This document shows positions 1 through 12,550 of a stretch of 64,000 nt of DNA, one piece after another (position 1 is the first letter of the stretch; each line of letters opens with the position of its first letter). This DNA is from Vandiemenella viatica. Its lineage: Eukaryota > Arthropoda > Insecta > Orthoptera > Morabidae. The stretch is taken from contig CM061919.1 of assembly GCA_031002005.1 (NCBI GenBank), positions 14,703,687 to 14,767,686 on the forward strand. Reading direction: 5' to 3'. Under the pieces are notes generated by a model, which saw only the letters and a list, made by a program, of their open reading frames with translations, searched no databases and had not been told where the DNA came from. Both the position numbers and the translations under genes were made by a program.

Positions 1-108
1 AAACGTCGGCTACGATGAACATGACGCGGCGCCACCCGGAAAGCCAAGAATCAACTAGTTGTAGTGGTGTCGTGGTTTGAGTCTACCTACAAAATACTGT
101 CGACGTTT

Positions 109-340
109 ACGGAGCGTGGTGGGTGAGCCGTAACTCTCTGGCCTCGCATTAGGAAAGACGCGAACTCGAATCCCCGTCCGGCCAACCAGATTTGGGTTTT
201 CCATGGTTTCTCCAAATAACTCCATGCAAATGCCGGGAGGGTTTCTTCAATAGACAATGGCCTAATTTCCTTTCAGTTCCAGTTCCTTTCCCCCAATCCT
301 TTCACGCCTCTAAGACATCGGCGTAAAACCAAGAAAAGCC
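109..340 (+). mobile_element. tRNA-derived SINE, family 1 (tail type B)
   Basis: The tRNA-like head (ggagcgtggtgggtgagccg) is followed by ctctggcctcgcatt and a B-box-like aactcgaatcccc. Then comes the family core (ccagatttgggttttccatg, tgccgggaggg) and a tail ending cctctaagacatcggcgtaaa. It is the most upstream of ten family 1 copies or fragments in this window and is moderately diverged. Confidence 0.85.
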
Positions 341-732
341 GATATTAATAATAATATTTGGCGTAAGCAGCCATTAGCACATTATTTGTATTTTAATATT
401 AATGCTTTTTATCAATAAAATTTTGAGATACAGTATTTTCTGGTTTTTTTTTTCTTCTAAAGGTAATTGGATTTTCCTTTGAAGGAAATTGTTCAAAGTT
501 TTTCGTATTTTAATATTCAAAACTTCAATTGTCGTGGAAAAAAATCCGGTAAAACATAGGTTCTAGCAGCACAAGCAAAAAAAAAAAATCCATAAGGAAA
601 CTTCCACCTTAAGATTACATCTCATAAGTAAAGATAATAAAATACATGTTGAAAATGTCTTTTGACTGCAGTTTTTGTGTTGACAAACAAGTGGGTAGTA
701 CTCATCACATTGGAATTTTTTTTTTATAACGT
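341..732. other. AT-rich spacer, nothing recognised
   Basis: A/T-rich sequence with several T and A runs. I see no gene, RNA or repeat family in it. Confidence 0.5.
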
Positions 733-961
733 CAGCAGCATGGTTAAGCGGTAACGCTCTGGCCTCGCGTACGGAAGGACGAGGCTTCGAATGCCTGTAC
801 GGCCACCCAGATTTGCGTTTTTCATTATTTCCACAAATCATTTCAGCCGAAAGCTTTAAAAAGGCCATGACTGATTTTTTTCCCGTTTTTTGCCTCCAGT
901 TCTTTTCCTCCTCTAATGGCCTCGACGTCGACGAGGCGTAAAGCCACAAACAAAAGCAACC
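733..961 (+). mobile_element. tRNA-derived SINE, family 1 (tail type B)
   Basis: Head tggttaagcggtaacgctct (A box) with B-box region ggcttcgaatgcc near 782-794, then the core ccacccagatttgcg and a tail with cctctaatggcctcgacgtc. The tail contains a short stem (cctcg / cgagg) and ends in gcgtaaagcc plus A-rich sequence. Short reading frames across it are incidental. Confidence 0.85.
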
Positions 962-965
962 AAAA

Positions 966-2724
966 AAAAACCGCATTTGCAGAGTTTATTTGAAATCCTC
1001 TAATCACTAACCGACCTCTATTACAGTACAAAAAATACTTCTGTCATCTGAAACATTAGACATGAGTGATACATATTTAACATCTGTAAAAGAAATACGT
1101 CCAGGAAAATGATGATGGTCTATGGAATAGACTTTCCTTACGTCATGTCTTAATTAAATTTAGCACTTACTTTGATATTCTAATTTATTGTTAAAATTTT
1201 TCATTTAATAGTTATTTTGGCAACAGGTAAAATATCTCAGCAATGAAAAACTTATATTTTTTATTCATTTGAAGAAAGTTTAGGTCCCACCTTCCACTGC
1301 CTAACAGTACACTATTATGTATTCCAAGTAAACTTTGTATTTGATCTCACGAAATTATTAAAGATAAAAATATATAGCTGATGACATATCTTTACAATAA
1401 TTATAGAAATAATCCTTTTATTTTATTGCTGTTTAGCATTTTGCTAATTTGTCACTCGGAAGTTTTTTTACTTATAGTCTGCTAGTCAGTTCAATCACTT
1501 GAAAAACTGTGTCTTTATGGGCAATAAGAACAGAAATATGGTAAACAAAAACACCGAAGATAAATTTAAGTGATTATAAAATTCTATCACAGACTTTTGA
1601 AGGTGTCAGAGGGTGCAAATTGTGTATAGCTTTGAAACCTCTGTTTTCTACGAATGTTACATCTCTCTACGGTGTTTAGAGAAAAAATTAATTGTGACCT
1701 GCCACTAATTTTTACTTCTTCCATAATTTTTTAATAATAATTACGTGTCGCCAGTAGAGCGTTGCTATATATATCACTGAATTTTCAGTTCGTGTTGACT
1801 GTTCATTGACTTCGAATTACTTTTAAAGTCTTTTAAATAATTTCTTGTCATGTTTTGAGCCATTCGATTTGATTAATATTTATAATTAATAGAATGCTGT
1901 CTAGCTCATTGGTTGCAGGTTCAGTTGCTGTTGAGCTCCCTGACTAGCCATAAGGCAGCGTTCTAATGGGCTGCCATTCCCACTGTCTCTCGGCAGAAGG
2001 CGAGTAGTAGATTATCACGAGTCGGGAGGCAGTGTATCTGGCTCATTTTCAAATGCGCCTAAATCGCGTTGGTCTAGCAGGTTCGTTTTCAGTATGTAAT
2101 ATCAACGGTTAATTCACGTGACCCTGTCATGACACAAATGGAATCATATCTTGTTGCTGTTTTCTTGCTTCATCAGTTGTAATATTTAAAGTTGAAACTT
2201 AACCGCACGATAATTGCTTCACTTGTAGTTGGTGACGGTTTCCGCGACAAGGTTCAACATTTTAATGGAATTAATCGCATAATTAAAGACGGCTGTGTTA
2301 TAAATGTTAAAAAATAGTAATACCTGTATTTAAATGTTTCTTAACTTTCAGAAATCTGCATTAACTTAGACCCTTTCGTTTCTTTCCACCATCTGCACTT
2401 TTGTCATGTCAGCAATTTTAAAAAATAATAAAAAATAAATTCGTAAACCAAATGTGTTCCACTAACATTGACTATTCTTGAGTTGTCGGTTTTCAGTGGT
2501 GTTAATGTTTTTGTTTTAAACCTGTATATGTGCTACCAATAGTTTCTTGTTAATTTTTCATGGATTCCGCACACATCTTTTCTCAGACTTTACCACATAA
2601 TAAATTGAATTATTATTTTGAAAATAAGTTTACCTGGGTACAATATGTATGTATTAATGTTGCTCAAAGAAGTATTTATTGTGGTGGATACAGTCGAGCA
2701 TAATGCATTGTTGAGCGGCATGGT
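966..2724. other. Non-coding AT-rich DNA
   Basis: No gene or repeat family recognised. About 1900-2060 is less AT-rich than its surroundings but contains no open frame or known motif. Confidence 0.5.
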
Positions 2725-3015
2725 GGACAAAAGGCAAGTTTGATGGTTTGAGATGTCCTATATACTGAGGGAAATCTGTTCAGCAACCGCTACATCAGGG
2801 ATGTTTTAAGGCCCAAGGCATTCCCCTATCTCCTGCATGTAGCTACACATGACATTATTTCAACAGGACAATAACCGGACACATGTGGAAAGGAATGTTC
2901 AGTCTTCGTCAAAGAAAGACGGGTACCTCTGCAGCATATCCAGTCTCTGTTTCAGTCCATTCCACGACGTCTAGACGCTCTGATGGTTGCACATGATGGT
3001 TTTACACCGCACTTA
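2725..3015 (+). pseudogene. Tc1-like transposase relic
   Basis: Broken frames give the pattern of a Tc1-type DD34E transposase. KASLMV (then a stop where WG is usual) and NRYIRDVLRPKAFPYL are followed in another frame by QQDNNRTHVERNVQ around 2861, the usual FQQDNA-PH block holding the second catalytic Asp. QSIPRRLDALMVAHDG near 2960-3005 matches the C-terminal SMPRR region. The YSPDLNPIE block is missing, and at least two frameshifts and one stop are present. Flanking inverted repeats were not found. Confidence 0.75.
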
Positions 3016-3169
3016 ATTCTCACGTCATAATTATTGTACAGTTCAATGATGGTAATCATTTGTAGATAGTGATATCGCTAATCTGTTTAATAGATTTCAT
3101 TGTAATTACACGTATCCTTATTGGTGTTGGAATTTTCACCAACCATATTGTATTATAGAAAAGGTGGGA

Positions 3170-4740
3170 GGTTAAAGAGGCTGGTAAGAAAAGAACACAA
3201 CATACTTAAGAGATGAAAAGGCATGGATAGTTAATAAAGGAATTAATAACATCAAAGAAGGAAGCTTTCACCTATAGGAATGTTAATATCGATCGAGGAG
3301 AAGCGCTGAATGATACATTTCGAAATCTATATGGTTATCTTAGAAAATTGAAGGAGAAGGTAACGTATTTAAATAATTAAAGATAAAGATGGAGATAAAG
3401 TTAATGAGGATTTGAAAAAGGAAGAGATATTAATAATTGGATTGATGTGACCAGCAGGGACTAAGATTCAGGAGGGTGTAAATCAGAGAACCAGCTTGTC
3501 TGCACAGCTAGAAAAGAGCAGACTAAAAAATCTTAATTCGTTCGGAGGATTTTGTGAAGAAGCTAAGAAAGCTAAAGGGTCATAAAGGGACTGGTGAAGA
3601 TAGTATTGTACGGATGTCTTTAAGATAGCAGGATACGACTATTTGCCTTATCTTGAAACATTCTTTAAATTGAGTCTGGATGTTTGCTGATGCCATTGGA
3701 CTGGAAAAGTGCGATAATAGTTCCGGGCATAAAGGAGGGGTGACAAATAAGGTCAAAAATTCAGTTTGACATTATTGATATAGTAAACTAATAGAGAGAT
3801 TGATATGCAATCACATCAGAAATGTCTGTGAGTTAACATTTTGGTTTTCAAGTCCCAAACATGGCTTGAGGCAAGGAATGCGTGTGAATTTCAGTTAGCG
3901 GGCTATAATGCATGATATTTGGGACGAAATGAACAAGGTAGGCCAAACTGATAGCGTAGCACTAGAACCACTATATTGGATTAAAAGGCGATTTACTGGA
4001 TAGGAAAATTCTCTAAAGATAAAAAGCCAAACAGTGAAAGTGAAAATGGGAGTGCCGAAGGGTAGTGTATTCGGACCGTTGCTATTCATTATTCTAATGA
4101 ACAATTGTGATTCTGGTTTGCAGTTAGAAGTTAGGTTGTTTGCAGATGACAATGATATATAATAGAATCAAAACGAGAGAAGGTGGTGAATGGCTTCAGG
4201 ATGACCTGGACAGAATTCCTAGCTTGGTAGGTCAATATGGGATGAAGATAAATGCGAAGATGAGTCAGCTTATTATATACACCTATAAAAGACTAAGGGT
4301 TAGTTAGGATAATAGACTTAGGAAGGAATTGCTTGTTGAAGACTCAAAACGTAAGTATCTTGGCATAACAGTACAGAATAAACGTTTGATAGATACTAGG
4401 AAAAGGTTTCAAAATCCTTCTTTTATCTATTATGAAGAGAGAGAGAGAGAGAGAGAGATAGTGTGACAGAAGTGAAGGAATTGGATTACAAATCTTTGGT
4501 CAGCCTATTGCTTGAATTTGTTGGTGTAGTATGGGGGCCCACATTTTGGGTATTAAATACAGGAGTTGTGGGGGCTGCAAGGAAGGGCGGCTTGATTTCT
4601 CTCTGGAAACTGCTATTATAAAGGAGCTAGGATGTGATTAATTGAAAGATAGGAGCAGGTTGAAGAGAGTACTGGTAATGTACAAAATGTATATTGATGA
4701 TGAGGTGTTAAAAGATATAGGAAGAGTTAAGAGCGATGCA
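3170..4740 (+). mobile_element. Decayed non-LTR retrotransposon (jockey/CR1-like RT)
   Basis: Pieces of a reverse transcriptase survive in several frames. PLDWKSAIIVPGIKEG is near 3690-3740. A motif B block (MGVPKGSVFGPLLFII) is at about 4046-4095. The catalytic LFADD is at 4136-4150, followed by a region resembling the thumb. The C-terminal part includes an SLV-LLEF-GVVWGP pattern (about 4495-4545) and RSRLKRVLVMYKMYID-like sequence to about 4700. Stops and frameshifts are numerous. The GVPxGSVxGPLLF pattern is typical of jockey/CR1/L2-type LINEs; I cannot fix the clade. Confidence 0.75.
4434..4459. repeat. (GA)n microsatellite
   Basis: About 12 GA units lie inside the decayed LINE, splitting its connection and C-terminal regions. 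Confidence 0.9.
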
Positions 4741-5364
4741 TGAAAGGGAAAAATTTATGTATGACCGCAAGCTGGTATTTGATTTCATACATTAGGGGGT
4801 GGGACTTCACATGCTCAGCGCCTGAAAGCGGCCGTTCTCGAGAGTCCCCGGCACCACAGGATCCAGTGGAATCTTCACTTTTTATAATGCTAGGCTATTA
4901 CTCCCAAAACATTACATTTTCCTTCCGGAATCTGATCCATCACGATGGGATTTATATTACATTAATAATTCTTTATCTTCTTCACCAACTTTTCAGCATA
5001 TTATTTGGTTCTTCTGCCTTTGATGAATTTTATTCGTCGCTGACACGGTTGGATTTGGAGCTTTGGTTTACGGCAGCATGACCCTGCTGACGTCAAGCAT
5101 GGTATACCTGTTATCAGGTCGCACAACGTATTAGTTGGGAAAGTGAAGTGTTGCCTTCGTCCGTAGACGTGTAAGTATGTTTGTGTGTGATAAGTGACTT
5201 TTTGTTTGTTTTTGAAACTTGTAATTTGTAAAGTGAGATTGAGGACTGTCCCGTCATTCGCCTTGATGGCCGCGGAAAACAGCCTAATAGTCGCAATCAC
5301 GTGGACTGTCAATGTCTCCAGCCGACTACTGTGCATCAGGCCAGCGGAAAAACTTTCAACTCAA
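4741..5364. other. Spacer between two LINE remnants
   Basis: Less AT-rich than average. A 113-codon + strand frame at 4740-5081 and minus frames at 5001-5336 show no family resemblance, and I do not regard them as genes. Confidence 0.4.
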
Positions 5365-7039
5365 ATGAACATTAAAGCTGCCGATGGGAAACCTCTTTTA
5401 AGCTCAGAAGATAGAGCTAACCGATGGAAGGAATACCTTGAGAAACTGTATGATGGGGACGACTTGAACAATAGTGTAATGGAAAAGGAAGGTGATGTCG
5501 ACATTGATGACTTAGGAGATCCTGTTTTGAGAACAGAATTTAGTAAAGCTCTGAATGACTTGAAAGCAAATAAGGCAGTTGGATTTGATGAGATCCCTGC
5601 AGAACTTCTTAAATCTCTAGGAGATGAAGGAATCGAAAGATTATTCAAGCTGATATCAAAAAATTATGAAACAGGAGAAATTCCAACTGATTTTAATAAA
5701 AATATCATCTTCACACTTCCAAAGAAAGCACAAGCCGACAAATGTGAGAATTATCGCACCATTAGTCTAACATCACATGCTTCAAAATTACTGACTAGAA
5801 TAATATACAGAAGGATGGAAAGGGTAGTAGAAGAGATAGTTTGGGTTTAGGAAAAATCGCGGTACAAGGGAAGCAATTCTGTCTTTAAGATTAATACTTG
5901 AAGGGCGGATCAAGAAAAACAAAGATACTTTTATGGCATTTGTTGATTTAGAAAAAGCTTTTGATAATGTTAGGTGGGACAAGATGTTCAAAATTTTAAA
6001 GAAGTCAGGTCTAAAGTATCGAGATAGAAGAATACTCTATAAACTATATAAGAATCAAGTGGCTGTAATAAAAGTAGAGAATCACGAGAGACATGCATCA
6101 GTTAAAAAGGGTGTGAGACAAGGTTGTAGTCTATCCCCGTTTATATTCAACTTGTATGTAGAAGAAGCAATGAAGAAAGTCAAAGAAAAATTTCCATGCG
6201 GCATAAGTTTTCAGGGACAAAAAATCAGTACGCTACGATTTGCTGATGACATTGTCTTGTTAGCAGAGAGGGCTGAGGATATTGAGAAGTTATTGAATGG
6301 CATGAACAAAATACTGAAGGAAGATTTCGGACTGAATATAAATCAAAGTAAGACAAAAGTGATGAAATGTAGCAGAAATGATACCAATAGTAGTAGATTA
6401 AATATAAAAATAGGATCGGATGCTATAGGAGAAGTGAGTGAGTTCTCTTACTTCGGAAGCAAAATTACAACCGATGGCCGAAGCAGGAATGATGTTAAAA
6501 GCAGAATAGCGCTAGCAAAAAGAGCCTTCATGAAAAAGAGAAACCTTTTAGTTTCAAATATTGATCTAGGAATTAGAAAGAACTTTTTTAAACTATGTGT
6601 GGAGCACAGCACTTTACGGTAGCGAAACATGGACTTTAGGAATACCGGAAAGAAAGAAACTTGAAGCATTTGAAATGTGGTGCTACAGAAGAATGCTAAA
6701 AATTAGATGGACAGACAAAGTAAGAAATGAACGAGTTTTGGAAATGATGGGTGAGAAAAGAAGTTTATGGAAGAAGCTTACAGGAAGAAGAGACAGGCTT
6801 TTAGGTCATATTTTGAGACATGCTGGATTGGTTAATTTGTTAGTAGAGGGAACAGTCGAAGGTAAGAATTGTAGAGGTAGACAGAGATTAGAATATATGA
6901 AGCAGATAATTGAGGACGTGGGTTGTAAGGGTATGTAGAAACGAAAAGGTTAGCACAAGATAGGAAGGAATGGAGGATAGCATCAAACCAATCTAAAGAC
7001 TGACGACAGCACAAAAAAAAATAAAAAAAAAAAAAAAAA
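5365..7039 (+). mobile_element. 5'-truncated RTE-type LINE with poly(A) tail
   Basis: The copy begins abruptly inside the linker between endonuclease and RT (MNIKAADGKPLL) and runs to a mixed A tail (about 7012-7039). RT motifs are intact: FVDLEKAFDNV (motif A, about 5938), GVRQGCSLSPFIFNLYVE (motif B, about 6110-6165) and RFADDIVLL (motif C, about 6236-6262). The distal WSTALYGSETWTL and RGRQRLEYMKQIIEDVG blocks follow. Two indels break the frame: a 14-nt deletion near 5838 (flanked by a short agt homology) and a 2-nt loss near 6590. Elsewhere it closely matches the minus-strand copy at 61.3-64 kb, so the pair probably inserted in recent evolutionary time. RTE elements encode an APE-like endonuclease and RT in one ORF and move by target-primed reverse transcription. 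Confidence 0.9.
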
Positions 7040-7059
7040 TTACGTTAAACATTTCGATT

Positions 7060-7720
7060 GCGAGAAGTAACTTAACTTTAAATGTGATCAATTTTAACTT
7101 AATTTTTCAGCTTTTCGAAGTCAAATAAAGATAAAACATACCTTATTCTAATCCTGAAGTAATACTCTGTACATTATTAAAAACCTTCATATAAAAAAAT
7201 TACTGCAGTTTAGCGTGAATTGCCTTAAACAAAAAAAAGGATACAAATTTCCTAGTACTTTAATTCTAATTTCTCTATGTTTCGACATAACCTAAAAATG
7301 AAACATATTTAATTTTACCCCTGTTCTTTTCATTATTAGCAATCACCAACAAAATCAGGTAACTTGTTCTTGCGTTAATCACGTTCAACGAAAAATTGAT
7401 ACAAATTTGGGTACAATTTTATACTAAATTGCTTAGTTCTCGTATCGAACTTCTTATGAAAATCAAACATACCTTATTTTGTATTCTGGACGAGGGGCTG
7501 TATATTATTCAAAACCCATCAACAATAAACCAGAAGTTTTCGCGTTAATCCCATTTATAAAAACAAACAAACTGACATAAATTCATTTGATACCTTTTCT
7601 GTATGTCATTCAAACTTATTTTTTCCAAACTATCATAAATGTACATATCATCCAGTTACCACCTTATTTTAATTATAGATAACATGATATGAAGCTAAAA
7701 ATCAATAATATCATTCAACT
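7060..7720. repeat. Degenerate tandem repeat, period about 155-175 bp
   Basis: Landmarks recur at regular spacing: gatacaaattt at 7240 and 7398, attatt followed by an aa/cc-rich block at about 7173, 7333 and 7505, gcgttaatc at about 7374 and 7544, and cataccttatt at 7137 and 7468 (two periods). About four diverged units are visible. Confidence 0.5.
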
Positions 7721-10484
7721 TCTGAGCGTTATGAAAACTAAGACTTGTTTCAGTATTTAAAGTTCCGTGTTTGCAACTCTGTGAATACGTGCGTCCATAT
7801 TCACTTAACTGGAAACGATGGTTTACGTAATTCATCAACTTTAGGGCTCTTATCGCATCGTACAACTTGATTAATTATAAGTAACCATTGGTGAATACGC
7901 TAATATGAGACACGAATGTCACTTTTTTGGCTTGTAGAGATGTAGTGACATTGAGAAACAAACTTGCTTTACTGTTGCGAGGAGATGAGGCCTGAGTGTG
8001 GAGGGTGTGGTGGAAGACGTATTGGACACGCAGTGGTCCACTTGGGTCGCCCTGACTTTCAGTCGACGTCCCGAGTGATATATGAACCTGTTATTTTTCT
8101 TTTCGTCACGCCACACTATGCACTGCGAAGGCCGCTTGGGGTCAAGATATGAATTGGCCAACCGAATATTTCGTAACTGTTACCATGAGGTGTTAATTAA
8201 CGAGTTTAGGAGGTGGAGCGGGTCATGAGAAACGGGTATTTGGCAAACGAACGTTGTTCTGCGTAGTAACCAGTTGTTAAGATTAACTAAAGCACTCCGC
8301 TATTTAATAAGAAATCAGATCTTGAAAAATTGTACTATGTTCTACTGAAAAATGTCTTTTGGGAATTTTTAAAGGACTCGGTTCCACAACAAGCTGAACG
8401 AAAATGTCCTACTTATAGTCCTTGGTATGTTGACTAAGCTTTCCTCATTGAACGTTTCAACATGCGAATTTCGCATCACACTAGAAATTATAGCGATAGA
8501 GACTGTCTTTACAAATATTACTTTACTCATGTATGATTGTTTATGCGCAGACAAAGGTCATCCGGTGAATGGATAGAATTGGTTCACTAACACTTATTTA
8601 AGGTTCTATTCTTTTAGATTCGCTTTGATTTCTTGTGCTGTCAGTTTTATACTGAAATCTGTGTCTCTTTCGTGTGTCATACCACTTTTTGTTTCCCTTT
8701 CTATGACGGAATCTGATTGCGTTCTTTGAGAAAAACAAAAAATGACTGATTAGCAAGTTGTATACACTGACTTATTGTAAGTGGCCTCTTTTGAGATTGA
8801 AAAATCTCCAGTATCATTCATTGCCTTTCAAGTGAAATGTTCAAATCTGGCAAAGTTTTTAATATACTAAGAACGATTCCGTAGCTACATTCCGCATAAT
8901 ACCGATGGAATAAACAAGTTGAAGAAATACGACTATAACAGCTTTATTTGTTCATGATACTCGCTTTATATGTATATTGATGTAGTTTTCTCATCTGTAA
9001 TGTCTTTTCAATATTATCAATCACTAGTTACCTTTCCGTGGGTGTTTTTTTAAAATGTGGAATGATTCTTGTCATTTAGAGCCCCGGTACTTTCCTAAAA
9101 TTCCTCTAGGTTTAGTTTACAAATTGTGCATACCTATTGTCCTTCGGTTTTTTAAATAAAGTTTCCAATTTTTCAGATGTTTCTCCAGTTTTTTGTTTTT
9201 GTTTTGTTACAGTATTTTCAAGAAGCGTCATTTCCCGATAATATTTGATGTTTGAACTTTGTTTCCGCTGATTCATTAATGTATTTTGTCAATATTTCTC
9301 TCTCTTTCCGTATTAGTGCATATATGTATTTGTATGTCTGTGTATAAGCTATGTCATAAACTTTATATCGATTTCAGAGTAACAGTTCACAATTTTTTGG
9401 ATTGGTTAGTAGCTTTCCTACTGTCATCAAATCACTTCCTATTGTTGTATTCTATGATTCGAATCTGTATTACAAATTTCGAAAATCTGAACGCATTGAA
9501 AGTCACTCAACGTTATGCCGTCCTGTCTCCTTCAAAGTAATCCTTTCATTTCCGTGAGCTGTTTATTTTGAAATCCAAAGCAACTCATCTGTACTGTCAG
9601 TGGATGCAAACAAACAATTATGGTTGTATGTTCAGCTTAACGGAAGAAGATTTTTTTTTTTGTTAAATGTATCTGCTGTGTTGTTTGATTATTAAAGATC
9701 AACAGCAATAATTGTAACTATTTATTTGCGAACTGTGCCAAACGATGGGCTGCTGCGATTTGTGTCATAGTGTCTGTATTTGAAAGACAGTCTTTTGTGA
9801 TCTACCTGGCCTCCAAAAGAGCATTCAAGTATCCTTACAAACAACTTCCCGCGGAAGTTTTCACTGTTAGTTTCTTCCATGGAACGGTAGCAAACAGTTA
9901 GGATTGTGTCCTAAATAAAGTGAACTGTTCGTTTTCTTCATGAAAGATGAAATAAATGAAAGGGGGAAACCTTGTAATCGGGTATTCATATCTGCACAAG
10001 TCAGACACGCCCGTTCGGTCCACAAATCACGCCAACAACGTCGTATGCATTCACCTTATACAGACGACACAGGGACATTTAACTATGCCATTACACATAT
10101 ATTAATCTAGTGCTTGTAAGTTGTGGACAAACAGTTCTCTTTTCTTATCGTTAGCAGATCTGAGAAACATCGGTGACGACTTTTTCGTAGTGGGTAGTTT
10201 TTGAGACGAAGTGTGATCAGTGTTGCCTTTGCATCCACTAGAAACCGTTTGTTTGTGTACCTGGACCGAGAATTGAACCATGGTCCGTAATTGCAACCTA
10301 TGTTGGGAATAGTGGCACCCCACTGTCTTCGGCCAATTAGACAGTGCAGAGTAGTCTGGTGTTGGTCAGTACTGACATTGGGAATTATCGGCATCAGAAT
10401 CTTACTCAAGAAGACCTGTTGTCAGAAGTTATGGCCCCGAATAAATTTGGTGACGAACATAAATCGGTTCATCCTATCAAACCT
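7721..10484. other. Non-coding AT-rich DNA
   Basis: No recognisable gene or repeat. The less AT-rich patch at about 7920-8160 has overlapping short frames on both strands without family resemblance, and a T-rich 84-codon frame at 9286-9540 looks spurious. Confidence 0.45.
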
Positions 10485-10700
10485 TTTTATATATATGCTT
10501 AACGTCTCTCTAACAGCGAGGTCTTTAGAGACGGGAAAGGATGGGAAGCAATTCGTCCATGGAAGGAAGGATCCCGGAATTTGCCTGGAGTGATTTGGGA
10601 AACCATGGAAAACCCAAATCTGGATGCCCGGACGAGGATTCGAACCACCGTCCTCCCGAATGTGAGGCCAGAACACTAGCCGTTACACCACCACGCTTGG
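10485..10700 (-). mobile_element. tRNA-derived SINE, family 1 (tail type A), perfect 13-bp TSD
   Basis: The minus-strand copy has its B box (ggattcgaacc on +) at 10636-10646 and the family core aaaacccaaatctgg. The tail on the left reads cttaacgtctctctaacagc and gaggtctttagagacgg. The direct repeat tcctatcaaacct occurs at 10472-10484 and 10701-10713 and is an exact 13-bp target-site duplication, showing LINE-mediated insertion. The TSD and low divergence suggest a young insertion. Confidence 0.93.
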
Positions 10701-10713
10701 TCCTATCAAACCT

Positions 10714-11973
10714 GTTTATGTCAAGCAGGACATCAAACATTCAAACTGGATTCAGATTTAATCACGGGTGCGCGTGTTTTAAAATTAAATTTTGTTACAA
10801 TAGTAGAAAAGGAATCTTAGAGAGACATAAAAGAAGCGGAAACATCAAATGATGAGTAATCTTTGGTCTAATCTTATCGTTTTTATGTGTTATATGTACA
10901 CTCGTTTCCTTTACTGTCAATGATTTGTTCACGTGATAATTTATGCACTTGTAACCATGCGATTGGTTTATACCGGTGTCGTGGTGTCCCAATGATACAT
11001 CAGGGCAAAACAAGTAAAGAAACTAAGTGTTCAGTCTCTGACAGGAACACTATTTGCTTTTCATCAGCCGGAATGTACTCCAAAAAAATTTAAGGATTAT
11101 CAGAAATCACCAGCTGGGAATCACCAGACACACCGATTTTAAAAGTACTCCGTCAGAGATTTTAACAAGGTACCTACTACCAGGTTTTGCCTAAAACTAT
11201 CTACAGTCAGCCGATTAACTGTTAACTGGTGCCCCGTCAGTTCAAATAATTAAATTCACTAGACACAAAAGCAGGTTGTTTTTTCGTAAAAGTCCCTACC
11301 ATCTTGCTGAAACATTTTTGTGTTTACTATGTGCCACTTCTTATTAACCACGAGTGATATTACTCGTCCTAACTCATAAGGTATAATAATATCTAAGATA
11401 ATAATGTTAGAAGATCGACACATTTTTGTTGCTTCATTCGCTATTATTAAACACTTGTTAATTCAATCTGTAACGTTACCTAGGCTGGCGACTGGAAGCA
11501 GTGGTCAATCCCCACTGTGTGTGGCGGTAGAGGATGAAATGAATAGCGGGAATCCGAACGCACCTGCCTAGTCGCTATCTCAGGGACGGTATTACCTCAG
11601 TACCTGGCCGCGCCCATCCAATGTCGTGGCGAAACCGCCTGACTCAGCAAGCTCCGAAATGGGAGACGGGCTGATTTACTCTCTCAATATCAACTGGACG
11701 ATGGCCTAGAAGCTGCACGATTCGTCCTCAATGAAGTCGTTACAGTAGCCAGAGGATTGTGAGAAACTAACGCGACATAAGTCGGGCACGCCAAGAAACA
11801 ATTTCGGCTATGAACCAACGGATGTTGGCAGCTGGCAATTGACCCACAAGCGTTTTGCACAGTGTGAGAACCTCGTTCTATTATCTGAACGAAACAGCAA
11901 TAAGGACTCCGTAATTGTGTATCTATCTATTGACCTTTAAAAGAACGCCAATGCAGGTATAGTGTAATAGTAG
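10714..11973. other. Spacer with a GC-richer block at about 11480-11880
   Basis: Mostly AT-rich. From about 11480 to 11880 base composition rises (ggcgactggaag, cctggccgcgcc, gggagacgggctg) with no open frame. It could be an old repeat or a non-coding element. I do not recognise it. Confidence 0.4.
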
Positions 11974-12206
11974 ACCGAGCATGGCAGGTGAGCGGTTACG
12001 CTCTGACCTCATATTCCGGAGGGCGCGGGGTCGATTCCCGGTCAAGCCATACATATTTCCGTTTTCCATGATTTCCCTAAATTAATCAATGTGAATGCAG
12101 AGCTGGCTAGTTGTAAAGACCGTGGCCGAATTCATTCCTTTAAGTATTTTTTTCAGCCTTCAATGATCTCAAAGACGACGAGCTATACAGACATAAATAG
12201 AAGCAA
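11974..12206 (+). mobile_element. tRNA-derived SINE, family 1 (tail type B, diverged)
   Basis: Head accgagcatggcaggtgagc, B box ggtcgattcc at 12029-12038, a core with gttttccatgatttcc and gaccgtggccgaattc, and a tail with caatgatctcaaagacgacg. Older and more diverged than the copies with intact duplications. Confidence 0.85.
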
Positions 12207-12372
12207 TAGAAGAACTATATCTTGATTAGTAGAAAACAATGAATATTCAAGTTCTATGAACAGGTACCTCATTAGAATACAGTGCGATATCCCACAATAG
12301 ACTTTGCCATCACTTTGTTTCGGTTACATTTCGATATCTGCGTTTCTAGTTCCATGTAATTTATGTGAGGTA

Positions 12373-12550
12373 GACCGAACCTGGTGAGGGAGCGGTATCT
12401 TTTGGGTCCCACTTCAGCCATCCAGACATTGGTTTTCCATAGAATCACGAAATCGCTAATAATCTAATGAACTGTTTCATTCTATTTTTTCCCATAGTTT
12501 TCTCCAGTATTTGGATCATCTTAGATTGGCCATAGATATCAAAGAAAAAC
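12373..12550 (+). mobile_element. SINE family 1, internally deleted copy
   Basis: Starts with accgaacctggtgagggagc, then jumps from the A box to ttttgggtccc and ccatccagacattgg, so most of the tRNA-like anticodon arm is missing. The core and a weak tail (cttagattggcc) follow. Confidence 0.6.

Noticed and set aside
4740..5081. 113-codon + frame as a gene
   Set aside because: No family resemblance, starts in LINE-derived sequence, and lacks splice or promoter signals.
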